Assembly: GCF_000831645.3 (NCBI RefSeq)
Contig: NZ_CP012559.1
Location: forward strand, 1,240,001-1,304,000
Reading direction: 5' to 3'
DNA from: Companilactobacillus heilongjiangensis
GTDB lineage: Bacteria; Bacillota; Bacilli; Lactobacillales; Lactobacillaceae
Length of the DNA stretch: 64,000 bases
In this document: piece by piece, positions 16,131 to 24,582 of the stretch
Layout of the letters: each line of letters opens with the position of its first letter
How positions within the stretch are numbered: position 1 is the first letter of the stretch
Made by a program: the position numbers and the translations under genes
The notes under the pieces: model-generated
Told to the model about the DNA's origin: nothing
The model's database searches: none
The model's input: only the letters and a program-made list of their open reading frames with translations

Positions 16131-17812
16131 TAGAACAATCCTCCGATAGTTCCCTCATTGTCGACATCCATACCTAAAGCAGCGGGCTTCTTTGGAAGTC
16201 CTGGCATAGTCATCACATTACCTGTTAATACAACAACGAATCCGGCACCAAGCTTTGGTACGATATCTGTTACATGTAAGGTAAAGTCAGTTGGGGAACC
16301 AAGGCGTTTAGGATCGTCACTCAAGGAATATTGAGTCTTAGCGATACAGACTGGCAAGTCATCCCAAGCTTGATCTTTCAAAATTTGTAATTGTTTGCGA
16401 GCCTTAGCGCTGTATTCAACGTTATTAGCACCATAGATTTCAGAAGCAATTGTCGCAATCTTGGCTTCAGTTGTTTCGCCATCTTCATAAAGACGTGTAT
16501 AGCTTGCTTCTTTTTCAGTTGCTTTGATAACAGCCTTAGCTAAAGCTTGACCACCTTTACTACCATTGTGGTGGATTTCAGCTAATTCAACGTCAACGCC
16601 TACTTCGTCGCAGAGTGTTGTCAAAAGTTTGATTTCGTTATCAGTATCTGTATCAAACTTGTTGATAGCAACAACTACTGGAATGTGATAGTAACGCATA
16701 TTATGAATGTGACGTTTCAAGTTCTTAAAGCCAAGATTCAAAGCGTTCAAATCTTCATTCTTAATATCATCTAGCTTTTGGCCACCGTTGTACTTCAAAG
16801 CACGAACAGTTGCTACAATAACGATAGCATTTGGAGCATGGTTAAGTCTTGGAGTAACGATATCCAAGAACTTCTCACCACCAAGGTCAGCCCCGAATCC
16901 AGCTTCAGTAACAGCGTAGTCACCTAACTTCATAGCTAATTTAGTAGCTAAGATACTGTTACATCCATGGGCGATGTTAGCGAATGGACCACCGTGGATA
17001 ATAGCTGGTGTATTTTCTAGAGTTTGTACTAAATTAGGTTTCAAAGCATCCTTCAAAAGAACAGTAATTGCACCTTCAACACGCAAATCTCTAACAAAGA
17101 TTGGTTTCTTGTCATATGTGTAGGCAATCAAGATACTTGAAATACGTTCCTTCAAGTCATCGATGTCTTGTGCTAAACAAAGTACAGCCATCAATTCACT
17201 AGCAACAGTAATTTCAAAGTGATCTTCACGAGGCACTGAACTAAATGGTCCACCTAATCCAATAACGATATTCCTCAATGAACGATCATTGATATCTAGG
17301 GCTCTCTTCCATGTAATGCGACGAGGGTCAATATTTAAGGCATTACCTTGGTGAATATGATTATCGATCAAAGCTGCCAAAGTGTTAACTGCACTTGTTA
17401 AGGCGTGCATATCACCTGTGAAATGCAGATTGATATCTTCCATAGGAACGACTTGGGCATAACCACCACCAGTGGCGCCACCTTTCATCCCCATAACTGG
17501 TCCTAATGATGGTTCACGAAGTGCTAGGACGGTCTTTTTACCAAGTGACTGTAAAGAATCTGCTAAACCGATAGCTACGGTTGATTTACCTTCACCAGCA
17601 GGAGTCGGATTGATAGAAGTAACTAGAATTAACTTTCCATCATCTTTCTCCATACTTTTAACAATGCTACGACCTGAGAACTTAGCCTTGTAATGACCAT
17701 ATGGTTCAATATCATCTGATGTCAAACCGATCTTACCAGCAATTTCGTTAATATTTTTCATCTTGTCATGCTCATTGATTTGAGCGATTTCGATATCACT
17801 TGGAAATGACAT
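16130..17812 (-). CDS. fhs: Formate-tetrahydrofolate ligase
   Basis: 560 residues, full length. The P-loop-like [10 protein letters not shown] and the [21 protein letters not shown] regions identify the family. It makes 10-formyl-THF from formate, ATP and THF for purine and fMet-tRNA synthesis. Start at ATG 17812 after AGGTG; the longer frame's GTG is part of that ribosome site. The start overlaps the ebsA-like gene by 17 nt. Confidence 0.96.
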   Translation of the reverse strand: MSFPSDIEIAQINEHDKMKNINEIAGKIGLTSDDIEPYGHYKAKFSGRSIVKSMEKDDGKLILVTSINPTPAGEGKSTVAIGLADSLQSLGKKTVLALREPSLGPVMGMKGGATGGGYAQVVPMEDINLHFTGDMHALTSAVNTLAALIDNHIHQGNALNIDPRRITWKRALDINDRSLRNIVIGLGGPFSSVPREDHFEITVASELMAVLCLAQDIDDLKERISSILIAYTYDKKPIFVRDLRVEGAITVLLKDALKPNLVQTLENTPAIIHGGPFANIAHGCNSILATKLAMKLGDYAVTEAGFGADLGGEKFLDIVTPRLNHAPNAIVIVATVRALKYNGGQKLDDIKNEDLNALNLGFKNLKRHIHNMRYYHIPVVVAINKFDTDTDNEIKLLTTLCDEVGVDVELAEIHHNGSKGGQALAKAVIKATEKEASYTRLYEDGETTEAKIATIASEIYGANNVEYSAKARKQLQILKDQAWDDLPVCIAKTQYSLSDDPKRLGSPTDFTLHVTDIVPKLGAGFVVVLTGNVMTMPGLPKKPAALGMDVDNEGTIGGLF

Positions 17813-18194
17813 TGCTTTCACCTGCTTCTTTTTTTATTAGACTTAAAATCCCTTTTGTGGAAGTAATCCTAAATGGGAAGAAATCACGATTATTAAAATC
17901 GAATTCCATCGTCCATTTATTATTCGCTTTTATATTGACATCGGCGTGGTCAAACGTCCGCGTCTTGTAATAAGGTTCTTTGATGATTACCTGGTTCGCT
18001 GTTATGCTAACCCAAGAGTTAGTTATAATATAGAAAACGTAGATTCCATCAATGATCCAAATTAGAAAAGGAATAAAACTGAGCGTCATGAGCTCCAGTT
18101 GCAAAATGATTCCCAAACATGCGAGACTCAATGCAATTGACCACATAATGATTCCCCATGCGCCAGTTGGTTGAACTAAATGTTTCTTTGACAT
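17796..18194 (-). CDS. EbsA-like membrane protein
   Basis: 132 residues with two adjacent membrane segments (~15-60) and a cytoplasmic ~70-residue C-terminal domain rich in aromatic and charged residues. It resembles the pore-forming/EbsA family that accompanies an RNase H-like gene in lactobacilli and enterococci. EbsA was named for pheromone-response cell-surface phenotypes; its biochemical role is unknown. It is the first gene of a run toward fhs and is divergent from the RNase H-like gene with a 27-nt gap. Confidence 0.7.
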   Translation of the reverse strand: MSKKHLVQPTGAWGIIMWSIALSLACLGIILQLELMTLSFIPFLIWIIDGIYVFYIITNSWVSITANQVIIKEPYYKTRTFDHADVNIKANNKWTMEFDFNNRDFFPFRITSTKGILSLIKKEAGESNVISK

Positions 18195-18221
18195 AATTTC
18201 TCCTGAAAGGTTCTAAAGAAT

Positions 18222-18626
18222 ATGATTAAATTGTACACCGACGCCGGATTAAATACTAATCTAAATCTTGGTGTTGTAGCGTTCGTTATAAAGCGTGATG
18301 AAAAAACTTATAAAGAGGCAATCCACCAAGATAACACCGATAACCACTATTTAGAATTTTTGGCATTAAAACTTGCCCTACAAAAGATTATAAACGAACA
18401 ATGGAATAATGAGATAGTTTTAATACATTCAGATAGTCAAATTGTCATTGATAGTATTGATAAAAATTATTCAAAACACTATCAACCGATATTGGACGAT
18501 ATTTTAAAACAATTAGAACAGTTTCCAACCTACTTTGCCAAACACATTGCTGACAAGGATAATGGAGCGGCTCATGCCCTTGTTCACCAAAAAATGTTAA
18601 ATATTAGAACACACGGTGACAAATAG
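18222..18626 (+). CDS. RNase HI-like protein
   Basis: 134 residues with an RNase H fold: acidic residues in KLYTDAG, in the YLEFLALKLAL helix, in HSDSQ and in the ADKDNGAAHAL end all appear retained. Proteins of this class occur beside EbsA in lactobacilli. It could cleave RNA of RNA:DNA hybrids, but without the basic protrusion of E. coli RNase HI its substrate is uncertain. AAAGG lies 11 nt before the ATG. Confidence 0.8.
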   Translation: MIKLYTDAGLNTNLNLGVVAFVIKRDEKTYKEAIHQDNTDNHYLEFLALKLALQKIINEQWNNEIVLIHSDSQIVIDSIDKNYSKHYQPILDDILKQLEQFPTYFAKHIADKDNGAAHALVHQKMLNIRTHGDK

Positions 18627-18691
18627 TTTCTGAATTTCACAATCTGTGCTACTATAAAAGCGTTTTCAATTCAGATGAGGGGGTTTTCCTT

Positions 18692-19705
18692 ATGTATTAC
18701 GTTGTTATGAAAGATCGCGATATCCGTGATAACCTGGCTACCGAACAATATTTGATGAATAATGTGAAATTTGATGAACCTTTGGTTCTCTTTTATATTG
18801 AAAAACCATGTATTATCGTCGGCCGCAATCAAAATACGATTGAAGAAATTAATAGTGACTATATCAAGGACAATAATATTACCGTTACTCGCCGAATTTC
18901 CGGTGGTGGCGCAGTTTATCAAGACCTTGGTAATCTTTGTTTCAGTTTCGTAGTTGATTCAGACGATAAAAACTTTGGTGATTTCAAATCCTTTACCCAA
19001 CCTATCATTGATGCCCTACACCAAATGGGTGCTACCACAGCCGAAGTATCTGGCCGTAATGACCTGTTAGTCGATGGCAAGAAGTTCTCTGGTAATGCAA
19101 TGTACTCCAGAAATGGCAAGACATTCTCACACGGAACATTGTCACTTGATGTTGACCTTGATGTTTTGACAAAAGCTTTGCACGTCTCAAAGGATAAGAT
19201 TGCTTCTAAAGGTATTAAATCTATCCGTAGTCGTGTAACTAACTTACGTCCATACTTGGCTCCTGAGTACCAAAATTTAACAACAGAAGAGTTCCGTGAC
19301 CGTTTGTTATTAGAGTTATTCCACGCTAACAGTCTAGATGAAATTAAAGACCGTCAATATATTGTTTCTGCAGATCAACAAAAAGAAATCGATAAAATCA
19401 AAGAACAATATTATTACAATTGGGATTGGGTTTACGGTAAATCCCCTGCTTTCACTGCCAAACAACGTAAACACTTTGACATGGGAACTGTTGATGTTCG
19501 TTACAACATTGCTAATGGTAAAGTTGAGAACATTGAAATTTACGGTGACTTCTTTGGTATGAAAGATGTTAATGATATTAAAGAAAAATTGTTGAATGTT
19601 AAATTTGATCGTGATGAAATTTTAAAAGTTCTTGACCAATTTAATTTAGATGATTATTTCAAAGGTATCCCTAAGGAAGACCTAGGTAAATTATTCACTC
19701 CCTAA
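18692..19705 (+). CDS. lplA: Lipoate-protein ligase A
   Basis: 337 residues: an N-terminal lipoyl/biotin ligase domain with the RRISGGGAVYQDLGN lipoyl-AMP loop and GRNDLLVDGKKFSGNA, and a C-terminal accessory domain (from ~250). It activates free lipoate and attaches it to E2 and GcvH proteins. GAGGGGG lies 7 nt before the ATG. It is monocistronic, with a strong terminator following. Confidence 0.94.
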   Translation: MYYVVMKDRDIRDNLATEQYLMNNVKFDEPLVLFYIEKPCIIVGRNQNTIEEINSDYIKDNNITVTRRISGGGAVYQDLGNLCFSFVVDSDDKNFGDFKSFTQPIIDALHQMGATTAEVSGRNDLLVDGKKFSGNAMYSRNGKTFSHGTLSLDVDLDVLTKALHVSKDKIASKGIKSIRSRVTNLRPYLAPEYQNLTTEEFRDRLLLELFHANSLDEIKDRQYIVSADQQKEIDKIKEQYYYNWDWVYGKSPAFTAKQRKHFDMGTVDVRYNIANGKVENIEIYGDFFGMKDVNDIKEKLLNVKFDRDEILKVLDQFNLDDYFKGIPKEDLGKLFTP

Positions 19706-19732
19706 CATAAATTTTTTGATACTAATTTTAGA

Positions 19733-19775
19733 CAAAAAAATGAGCCGAGAAAATTTATTCTCGACCCATTTTTTA
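19733..19775. terminator. Terminator of lplA
   Basis: ATG-G-CGAGAA / TTCTCG-C-CAT stem between an A7 and a T6 run, so it could work in both directions. It separates lplA from corA. Confidence 0.8.
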
Positions 19776-19810
19776 TTTTTGGTATGATTATCTTTATTGA
19801 GGAGAAAAAA

Positions 19811-20755
19811 ATGATTAATGAAATAGCTTTAAATCACGGAATTCAATTGATAGATGTTCACTCAACTGAATCCTTAAACGATGACGACCGTGCCATTTTA
19901 ATTGAGAAATACAATTTAACTAATGAAATCTTGGATTATGCTGATGATGAAAATGAGCGGGCTCGTTTTGAATATGATGAAATCACCAACACTTATCTAA
20001 TCGTCTATAACGTGCAGAATGAAAATGAACAGACACCTGATATGTCACAGCGTGTCTTACCTATCTCCTTTGCTATCAGAGAACAAAAGCTTTTTCTCTT
20101 CACCAACGATGCGACGCATTACATCAAGGATTATTTAATTTCAGCGAAGAATCATCTTAAACAAACGGATCAACATGAAGTTTGGGAATTCATCTTTAAT
20201 ACGCTCGACCAAATTTCCAGCGACTACAGTGACCAAATCAGTGAAGCTGACGTCCGTCGCAATCGTATCCAAACGTTAATCAAGAAACATCATTCTTCAG
20301 AAAAGCAGATTCTTGAACTAGCTGACCTAGAAGATTTAACCACTTATCTCAATACTGCTATCAATGGCAACCTTACCGTTGTAAAGCAGTTGGAATTAAT
20401 ATCTTCAGGTAATGTTCAAGATTTGCATTTGAATAAAACTTCTCGAGAACATTTACATGATTCTTTGATTGAAATTGAACAAATTAAGAATCAGGTTGAC
20501 CTTAGTTCTGATATTATTGATCGAATTTCTAACACATACAATAATATTTTGAATAATAGAACAAATACGACCATGAAAGTACTGACAATTTACACAATTG
20601 TTCTCAGTATTCCCACGATCGTATCCGGATTTTACGGGATGAATATGAAATTACCCGTTGCTGACCAAGGTTGGTCATGGATTTTCTCATTAATCATCAC
20701 AGTAGTCATTATTTTAGTAATTCTTTGGGACTTGCACCGACGCGATAGCCTCTAG
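19811..20755 (+). CDS. CorA-family Mg2+/divalent cation transporter
   Basis: 314 residues: a long acidic, helical N-terminal cytoplasmic domain and two C-terminal membrane helices with the diagnostic YGMNMKLP between them. It forms pentameric Mg2+ (or Co2+) channels. Start at ATG 19811 after GAGGAG. It is tail-to-tail with the methyltransferase gene and overlaps it by 4 nt. Confidence 0.9.
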   Translation: MINEIALNHGIQLIDVHSTESLNDDDRAILIEKYNLTNEILDYADDENERARFEYDEITNTYLIVYNVQNENEQTPDMSQRVLPISFAIREQKLFLFTNDATHYIKDYLISAKNHLKQTDQHEVWEFIFNTLDQISSDYSDQISEADVRRNRIQTLIKKHHSSEKQILELADLEDLTTYLNTAINGNLTVVKQLELISSGNVQDLHLNKTSREHLHDSLIEIEQIKNQVDLSSDIIDRISNTYNNILNNRTNTTMKVLTIYTIVLSIPTIVSGFYGMNMKLPVADQGWSWIFSLIITVVIILVILWDLHRRDSL

Positions 20756-21867
20756 TGTCTAGCCCAGTATTGATAAAGGTCAGTTCTGATTGAACCATTA
20801 TAAAGCTTACGTTTCTTAGTAGCTTTGTGACCATAGTACTGTTCGAATTCTGTATCACTAGTTAGAATATATTTATTCCATGTGGGAGCGGTCGCAAAGA
20901 CTTCTCCCATTTCTTTATACAATTTACGAACATTTTCCATATCACTCATACGTTGACCATAAGGTGGGTTGGTAATGATTGTACCGTAGTCCCCTTCAAT
21001 CTTTAGATCCTTTACGGCAACTTGTTTAAAGTGAATATCATGCAAAACACCAGCATCATGAGCATTCAACTTAGCAACATCGATCATTGAGCCATCAATA
21101 TCACTAGCAAAGATATCTAAGTCGATATCCTTAACGCCAGCCTTAGCTTCTTCCTTCAAATTAGTCAGAATCTTACCATCGAACCAATCGAAGTTTTCAA
21201 ATGCAAAATGACGTTGGATTCCGGGGGCAATATTTTTAGCCAAACGTGCAGCTTCAATCGCAATTGTACCTGAACCAGTTGTTGGGTCCATGAATGGATC
21301 TTCTTCAGGATGCCAAACAGTTAATAGAATCATTGAAGCCGCAAAGTTTTCCTTCAAAGGAGCAGCACCGTGCTCAATACGGTAACCACGTTTGTAAAGT
21401 GATTCACCAGTTGTATCAAGTGTTATTTCGACAACATCCTTGTGAATTCTAGTTTCAATTTGGAAAGTTGCTCCAGTTTCAGGCAAACGACCACGACGCA
21501 TAAAGACATCAGCCATCTTATTAACGATAGCTTTTTTAGTGATAGCTTGAATATCACGCTCTGAATGCAATTGTGACTTTACAGTTCTAGCCTTGATTGG
21601 GAAAGCAGCGTTTAAAGGCAACCAGTTATCCCATTGAATGGCATAAACTTTGTCAAATAGTTCTTCGAAAGTTGTAGCCTTAAAAGTACCAACTAGGATT
21701 TTGATACGATCAGCACTGCGTAACCATAGATTGGCCTTGGCAATATCTTCATATTCACCATCAAAGTAGACTTTTCCGTTTTCGGTCTTAGTCTCATATC
21801 CTAATTTTTGTAGTTCTTTTGCGGTTATCGATTCAAATCCGCTTGACATCGTTGCAATTAATTTCAT
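20752..21867 (-). CDS. THUMP-domain class I rRNA methyltransferase (RlmL N-half/YpsC type)
   Basis: 371 residues: THUMP domain (~50-155), then a Rossmann methyltransferase with DPTTGSGTIAIEAA (SAM) and the catalytic TNPPYGQRM motif of N2-guanine methyltransferases. It corresponds to the G2445-modifying half of RlmL and to B. subtilis YpsC. AGAGGG lies before the ATG. The neighbouring gpsB and ypsA also match the ypsA-ypsB-rnpB-ypsC order in Bacillus. Confidence 0.9.
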   Translation of the reverse strand: MKLIATMSSGFESITAKELQKLGYETKTENGKVYFDGEYEDIAKANLWLRSADRIKILVGTFKATTFEELFDKVYAIQWDNWLPLNAAFPIKARTVKSQLHSERDIQAITKKAIVNKMADVFMRRGRLPETGATFQIETRIHKDVVEITLDTTGESLYKRGYRIEHGAAPLKENFAASMILLTVWHPEEDPFMDPTTGSGTIAIEAARLAKNIAPGIQRHFAFENFDWFDGKILTNLKEEAKAGVKDIDLDIFASDIDGSMIDVAKLNAHDAGVLHDIHFKQVAVKDLKIEGDYGTIITNPPYGQRMSDMENVRKLYKEMGEVFATAPTWNKYILTSDTEFEQYYGHKATKKRKLYNGSIRTDLYQYWARH

Positions 21868-22039
21868 ATTGCCCTCTATTTTTTTATTATTTAAATTTTA
21901 GTTATCGATTTAATCTTTACACATAGGACTATTTGATAATTTGTTCTAAGCATTCATGTTAATTATACTTCAGTATCCAGAATGGAATGAACATAAAAAC
22001 ATTCGAATATTTTTTCATTCAATTATTACTGATTAATTA
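21868..22039. other. Upstream region of the THUMP methyltransferase gene
   Basis: No ORF. A TATAAT on the minus strand near 21960 could serve the methyltransferase gene, but no good -35 is visible. The last ~35 nt (from about 22005) match the left flank of repeat copy F, at 29430-29464. Confidence 0.4.
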
Positions 22040-22140
22040 GTCGGAAGAGCTGGGAAATATTTGTGTGCCGTGGTTCGAGACCGCACTCCGGCTCGGACCG
22101 TTCCGCACAGCTTGAGAATATTTCCTAGCTCTGTAGACGG
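22040..22140 (+). repeat. Structured dispersed repeat, copy D (internal deletion)
   Basis: 101 bp. P1 is intact (GTC-GGA-AGAGCTGGGAAATATT with the partner ending CTCT-GTA-GAC), and P5 is present. P2, the P3 5' strand and P4 are missing: GTGCCGTGG joins directly to TTCGAGACC. Compared with copy F, the deletion junction falls at a short GG repeat. It lies just downstream of the rnpB terminator. Confidence 0.83.
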
Positions 22141-22170
22141 CAAACTAGCACAACATGTAATTTTTTGTAT

Positions 22171-22194
22171 AAAAAAAGGACGAACAAGTCGTCC
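22171..22194 (-). terminator. Terminator of rnpB
   Basis: GGACGA-CTTG-TTCGTCC on the minus strand followed by T7 (22171-22177). Confidence 0.85.
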
Positions 22195-22573
22195 CTCTGC
22201 CTCGATAAACTCCTATAAGCCACGTTTTGTCCAAGTAATAGGTTGGCGACCTATCACCATAAGTAATCATCTATCTACAATTAAGCCTTCACAGTAGATT
22301 CAGTTCTCGTTGTGAAGCGCCCCTACCAAAGTTTGGGTTGCCCGCTTGCGGGGTTTACCTCGTTCCACCATTGCAATTTCTCACAATAATACGTCTCTGT
22401 GGCACTTTCAAGCTATTCACACATAGCTAAAGCCTTAGTGCTTTCGCTGCCGTTACCCGAAGGTACCTTGGCTTATTGGGCCAAGCACAAACACTGCAAG
22501 CATCTCAGCTCGCGCGGGCGTGGACTTTCCTCAGCCTAGATAACTAGACCGCGATTACTCGTAATTTACCGAC
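22178..22573 (-). ncRNA. rnpB: RNase P RNA, class B
   Basis: Minus-strand sequence contains the universal GAGGAAAGTCC near its 5' end, GAAAGTGCCACAGAGACG, GGTAAACCCC, TTTGGTAGGGG and the 3' GACAAAACGTGGCTTA block. The B-type order matches Bacillus RNase P RNA. It is the ribozyme that matures tRNA 5' ends. Ends are approximate: the 5' end is set by a TATACT at 22580-22585 and the 3' end by the terminator. The promoter -10 overlaps the last codons of gpsB. Confidence 0.95.
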
Positions 22574-22587
22574 TTGAATAGTATACA

Positions 22588-23280
22588 CTAAAATTGATTC
22601 ATATTGTTAGAATTATTAAAATTTCCATTAAAATTATTTTGAGGTTGGTTTGAACCACCGTTCATAGGACGATTTTGTTGGAAATTATTGTTTGAATTAT
22701 TATTATTGAATCCATTGTTATTCATTGGTTGTTGTTGTTGATTCATACGAGGATTGATCTCAGTATGACCACTTTCAACGCCAACGTGATTATTCATATT
22801 AGCAGGATTAGGAACGACAGCTGAAGCAAATTGCTTTGTTTCATGATCTTCAGGTAATCCGTTAGCAAAGTCACGACCAAAGACACGTTTTTCAAGATTT
22901 GAAAGACGTTTCAAAACATCATAATTAGTTGAAGCTTCAGCAGTAGCACTCATAGCAGGCTTTTGTTGAGGTCTCATTCTATTATTAGTATTTTGTCTTG
23001 GTTGTTGAAAATTTTGACCTTGACCATGATTACTTGTATTGCCAGCACCAGCATTGTGAGCTTGCATCAAACGGTCATTTTCTGACTTTAATTGACTAAT
23101 TTCATTTGAGAAAGTTTCGTAGTCCTTGATAATTCCATCTAAGAATTGATCAACTTCAGTTGGGTCATAGCCACGCATCTTAGTTTTAAATTCTTTTTGT
23201 AAAATATCATTTGGTTGATAATTTAAAGAAAGATCATTACCATTACCATTTTGTTGATTCATTCCATTCATGTTGTTCAT
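22588..23280 (-). CDS. gpsB: GpsB/DivIVA-domain cell-division protein with Asn/Gln-rich tail
   Basis: 230 residues, whereas GpsB is usually 100-150. An Asn-rich N-terminus of ~15 residues is followed by the DivIVA/GpsB membrane-binding coiled coil (~18-70; FKTKMRGYDPTEVDQFLDGI). A linker leads to the conserved C-terminal trimerisation motif YDVLKRLSNLEKRVFG (~120-135). Beyond this is a ~90-residue tail very rich in Asn, Gln, Met and Pro. GpsB coordinates PBP1-type synthases with the division site, and pbp1A lies 1.3 kb away. GGGGTG lies before the ATG. Confidence 0.92.
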   Translation of the reverse strand: MNNMNGMNQQNGNGNDLSLNYQPNDILQKEFKTKMRGYDPTEVDQFLDGIIKDYETFSNEISQLKSENDRLMQAHNAGAGNTSNHGQGQNFQQPRQNTNNRMRPQQKPAMSATAEASTNYDVLKRLSNLEKRVFGRDFANGLPEDHETKQFASAVVPNPANMNNHVGVESGHTEINPRMNQQQQPMNNNGFNNNNSNNNFQQNRPMNGGSNQPQNNFNGNFNNSNNMNQF

Positions 23281-23324
23281 TTTTAAACACCCCAGTGTTA
23301 ATTATTGTCGATTTATCTTATACC

Positions 23325-23876
23325 TTAACTATCATATAACATATTAGCAAAGTCTTGCATAGAATCAAAATCAATTAATTCCAACTGATAGTTATTCCCA
23401 CGGTCTTGATAGTCCTTGATAGCTTCATAATCGTACTTTGGTTTTCCACCACTATCGGGATCATAGAATACCAGCGCACCATCAGTATGTTCTAGCATAA
23501 ATTCTTGCCATAGTTTCAATTGCCTAGGATTATGATAACTCATATTACTAACTTTATTAACATAGTCCGCATTTCTTAAAAAAACATTTAACAATGTCTG
23601 ATTGGCTTCATTCCATTGACTGCCAAATTCTGAAAACGGCAACATTACTGCATGTTTAATATTATAGTCTTTTTTCTTTATTTCTTGAACTGCTTTTCCA
23701 ACAATTTGTTCCGTTCCCATTTGCGCCCCAGTTAGGATCCATTCGGTCCCATCTTCGGCGTAATTAGTAATCCTTTGTTCAAAAAAGTCTTGAATTACTT
23801 TAGCTTTTGGGTCATTATCTTTAAAAATACCTAGCTCATAAGAGCGGTACCCGGTGATCCATAAATTTTTAATCAT
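23325..23876 (-). CDS. ypsA: YpsA (DUF1273, SLOG superfamily)
   Basis: 183 residues starting MIKNLWITGYRSYELG, with the Rossmann-like nucleotide-binding ILTGAQMGTEQIVG and MLPFSEFGSQWNE of YpsA. In Bacillus and Staphylococcus YpsA influences division; its ligand is unknown. The start is the ATG after GGGGGG; a TTG five codons upstream is part of that ribosome site. It is divergent from recU. Confidence 0.9.
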   Translation of the reverse strand: MIKNLWITGYRSYELGIFKDNDPKAKVIQDFFEQRITNYAEDGTEWILTGAQMGTEQIVGKAVQEIKKKDYNIKHAVMLPFSEFGSQWNEANQTLLNVFLRNADYVNKVSNMSYHNPRQLKLWQEFMLEHTDGALVFYDPDSGGKPKYDYEAIKDYQDRGNNYQLELIDFDSMQDFANMLYDS

Positions 23877-23943
23877 AAAGAATCCCCCCAATAATTAATA
23901 TCTTTGCCATCATGGTATAATTTGCACAGTAGGAGTTGATATT

Positions 23944-24582
23944 TTGAAAATAAACTACCCCGATGGACGAATCTTTAACAGTCCATCAAAACCTTCTCCA
24001 AAGGTCAGCACCGAAACGACTGCCAAAAAGAAAATGATTTTCGGTGATCGTGGAATGACCTTGGAAGAAGAAATTAATGAAAGCAACAAGTATTACCGTA
24101 GTCACGAAGTTGCCGTAATTTATAAAAAACCAACACCACTTCAAATTGTTAAAGTTGATTATCCAAAAAGAAGTCGGGCTGTCGTTAGAGAAGCCTATTT
24201 CAGACAAGCATCAACAACTGATTACAATGGCGTTTACCACGGTTATTACGTTGACTTTGAGGCCAAGGAAACCAAGAATAAAAATACCTTTCCATTGAAG
24301 AATTTCCATCAGCACCAAATTGACCATTTGAGGATGTGTCAAAAACAAGGTGGCATCTGTTTTGTTATTATAAAATATGTAACCTTAAAACGCTATTTTG
24401 TAATGCCAGCAGATGATCTCTTCGAACACTGGGATGCGCAAAAACATGAGGGTGCCAAATCGATCCAATTGCAAGATATCATCGACTGTTCGATTGAAAT
24501 CAAAGCTAATTACGATCCTACTCTACCCTATATTGATGCGGTACAACAATTAATAGAAAGTGGGAAGGAGAAACATGAATAA
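23944..24582 (+). CDS. recU: Holliday junction resolvase RecU
   Basis: 212 residues. The RecU nuclease core includes GMTLEEEINESNKYY, FRQASTTDYNGVYHG and the metal site YYVDFEAKETKNK. It cuts four-way junctions in recombination and chromosome segregation. The start is a TTG 8 nt after AGGAG; no ATG suits. It overlaps pbp1A by 8 nt, the conserved recU-ponA pairing of Firmicutes. Confidence 0.94.
   Translation: MKINYPDGRIFNSPSKPSPKVSTETTAKKKMIFGDRGMTLEEEINESNKYYRSHEVAVIYKKPTPLQIVKVDYPKRSRAVVREAYFRQASTTDYNGVYHGYYVDFEAKETKNKNTFPLKNFHQHQIDHLRMCQKQGGICFVIIKYVTLKRYFVMPADDLFEHWDAQKHEGAKSIQLQDIIDCSIEIKANYDPTLPYIDAVQQLIESGKEKHE

Noticed and set aside
22178-22573. Coding potential in the rnpB region
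   Set aside because: The sequence is fully explained as class B RNase P RNA.
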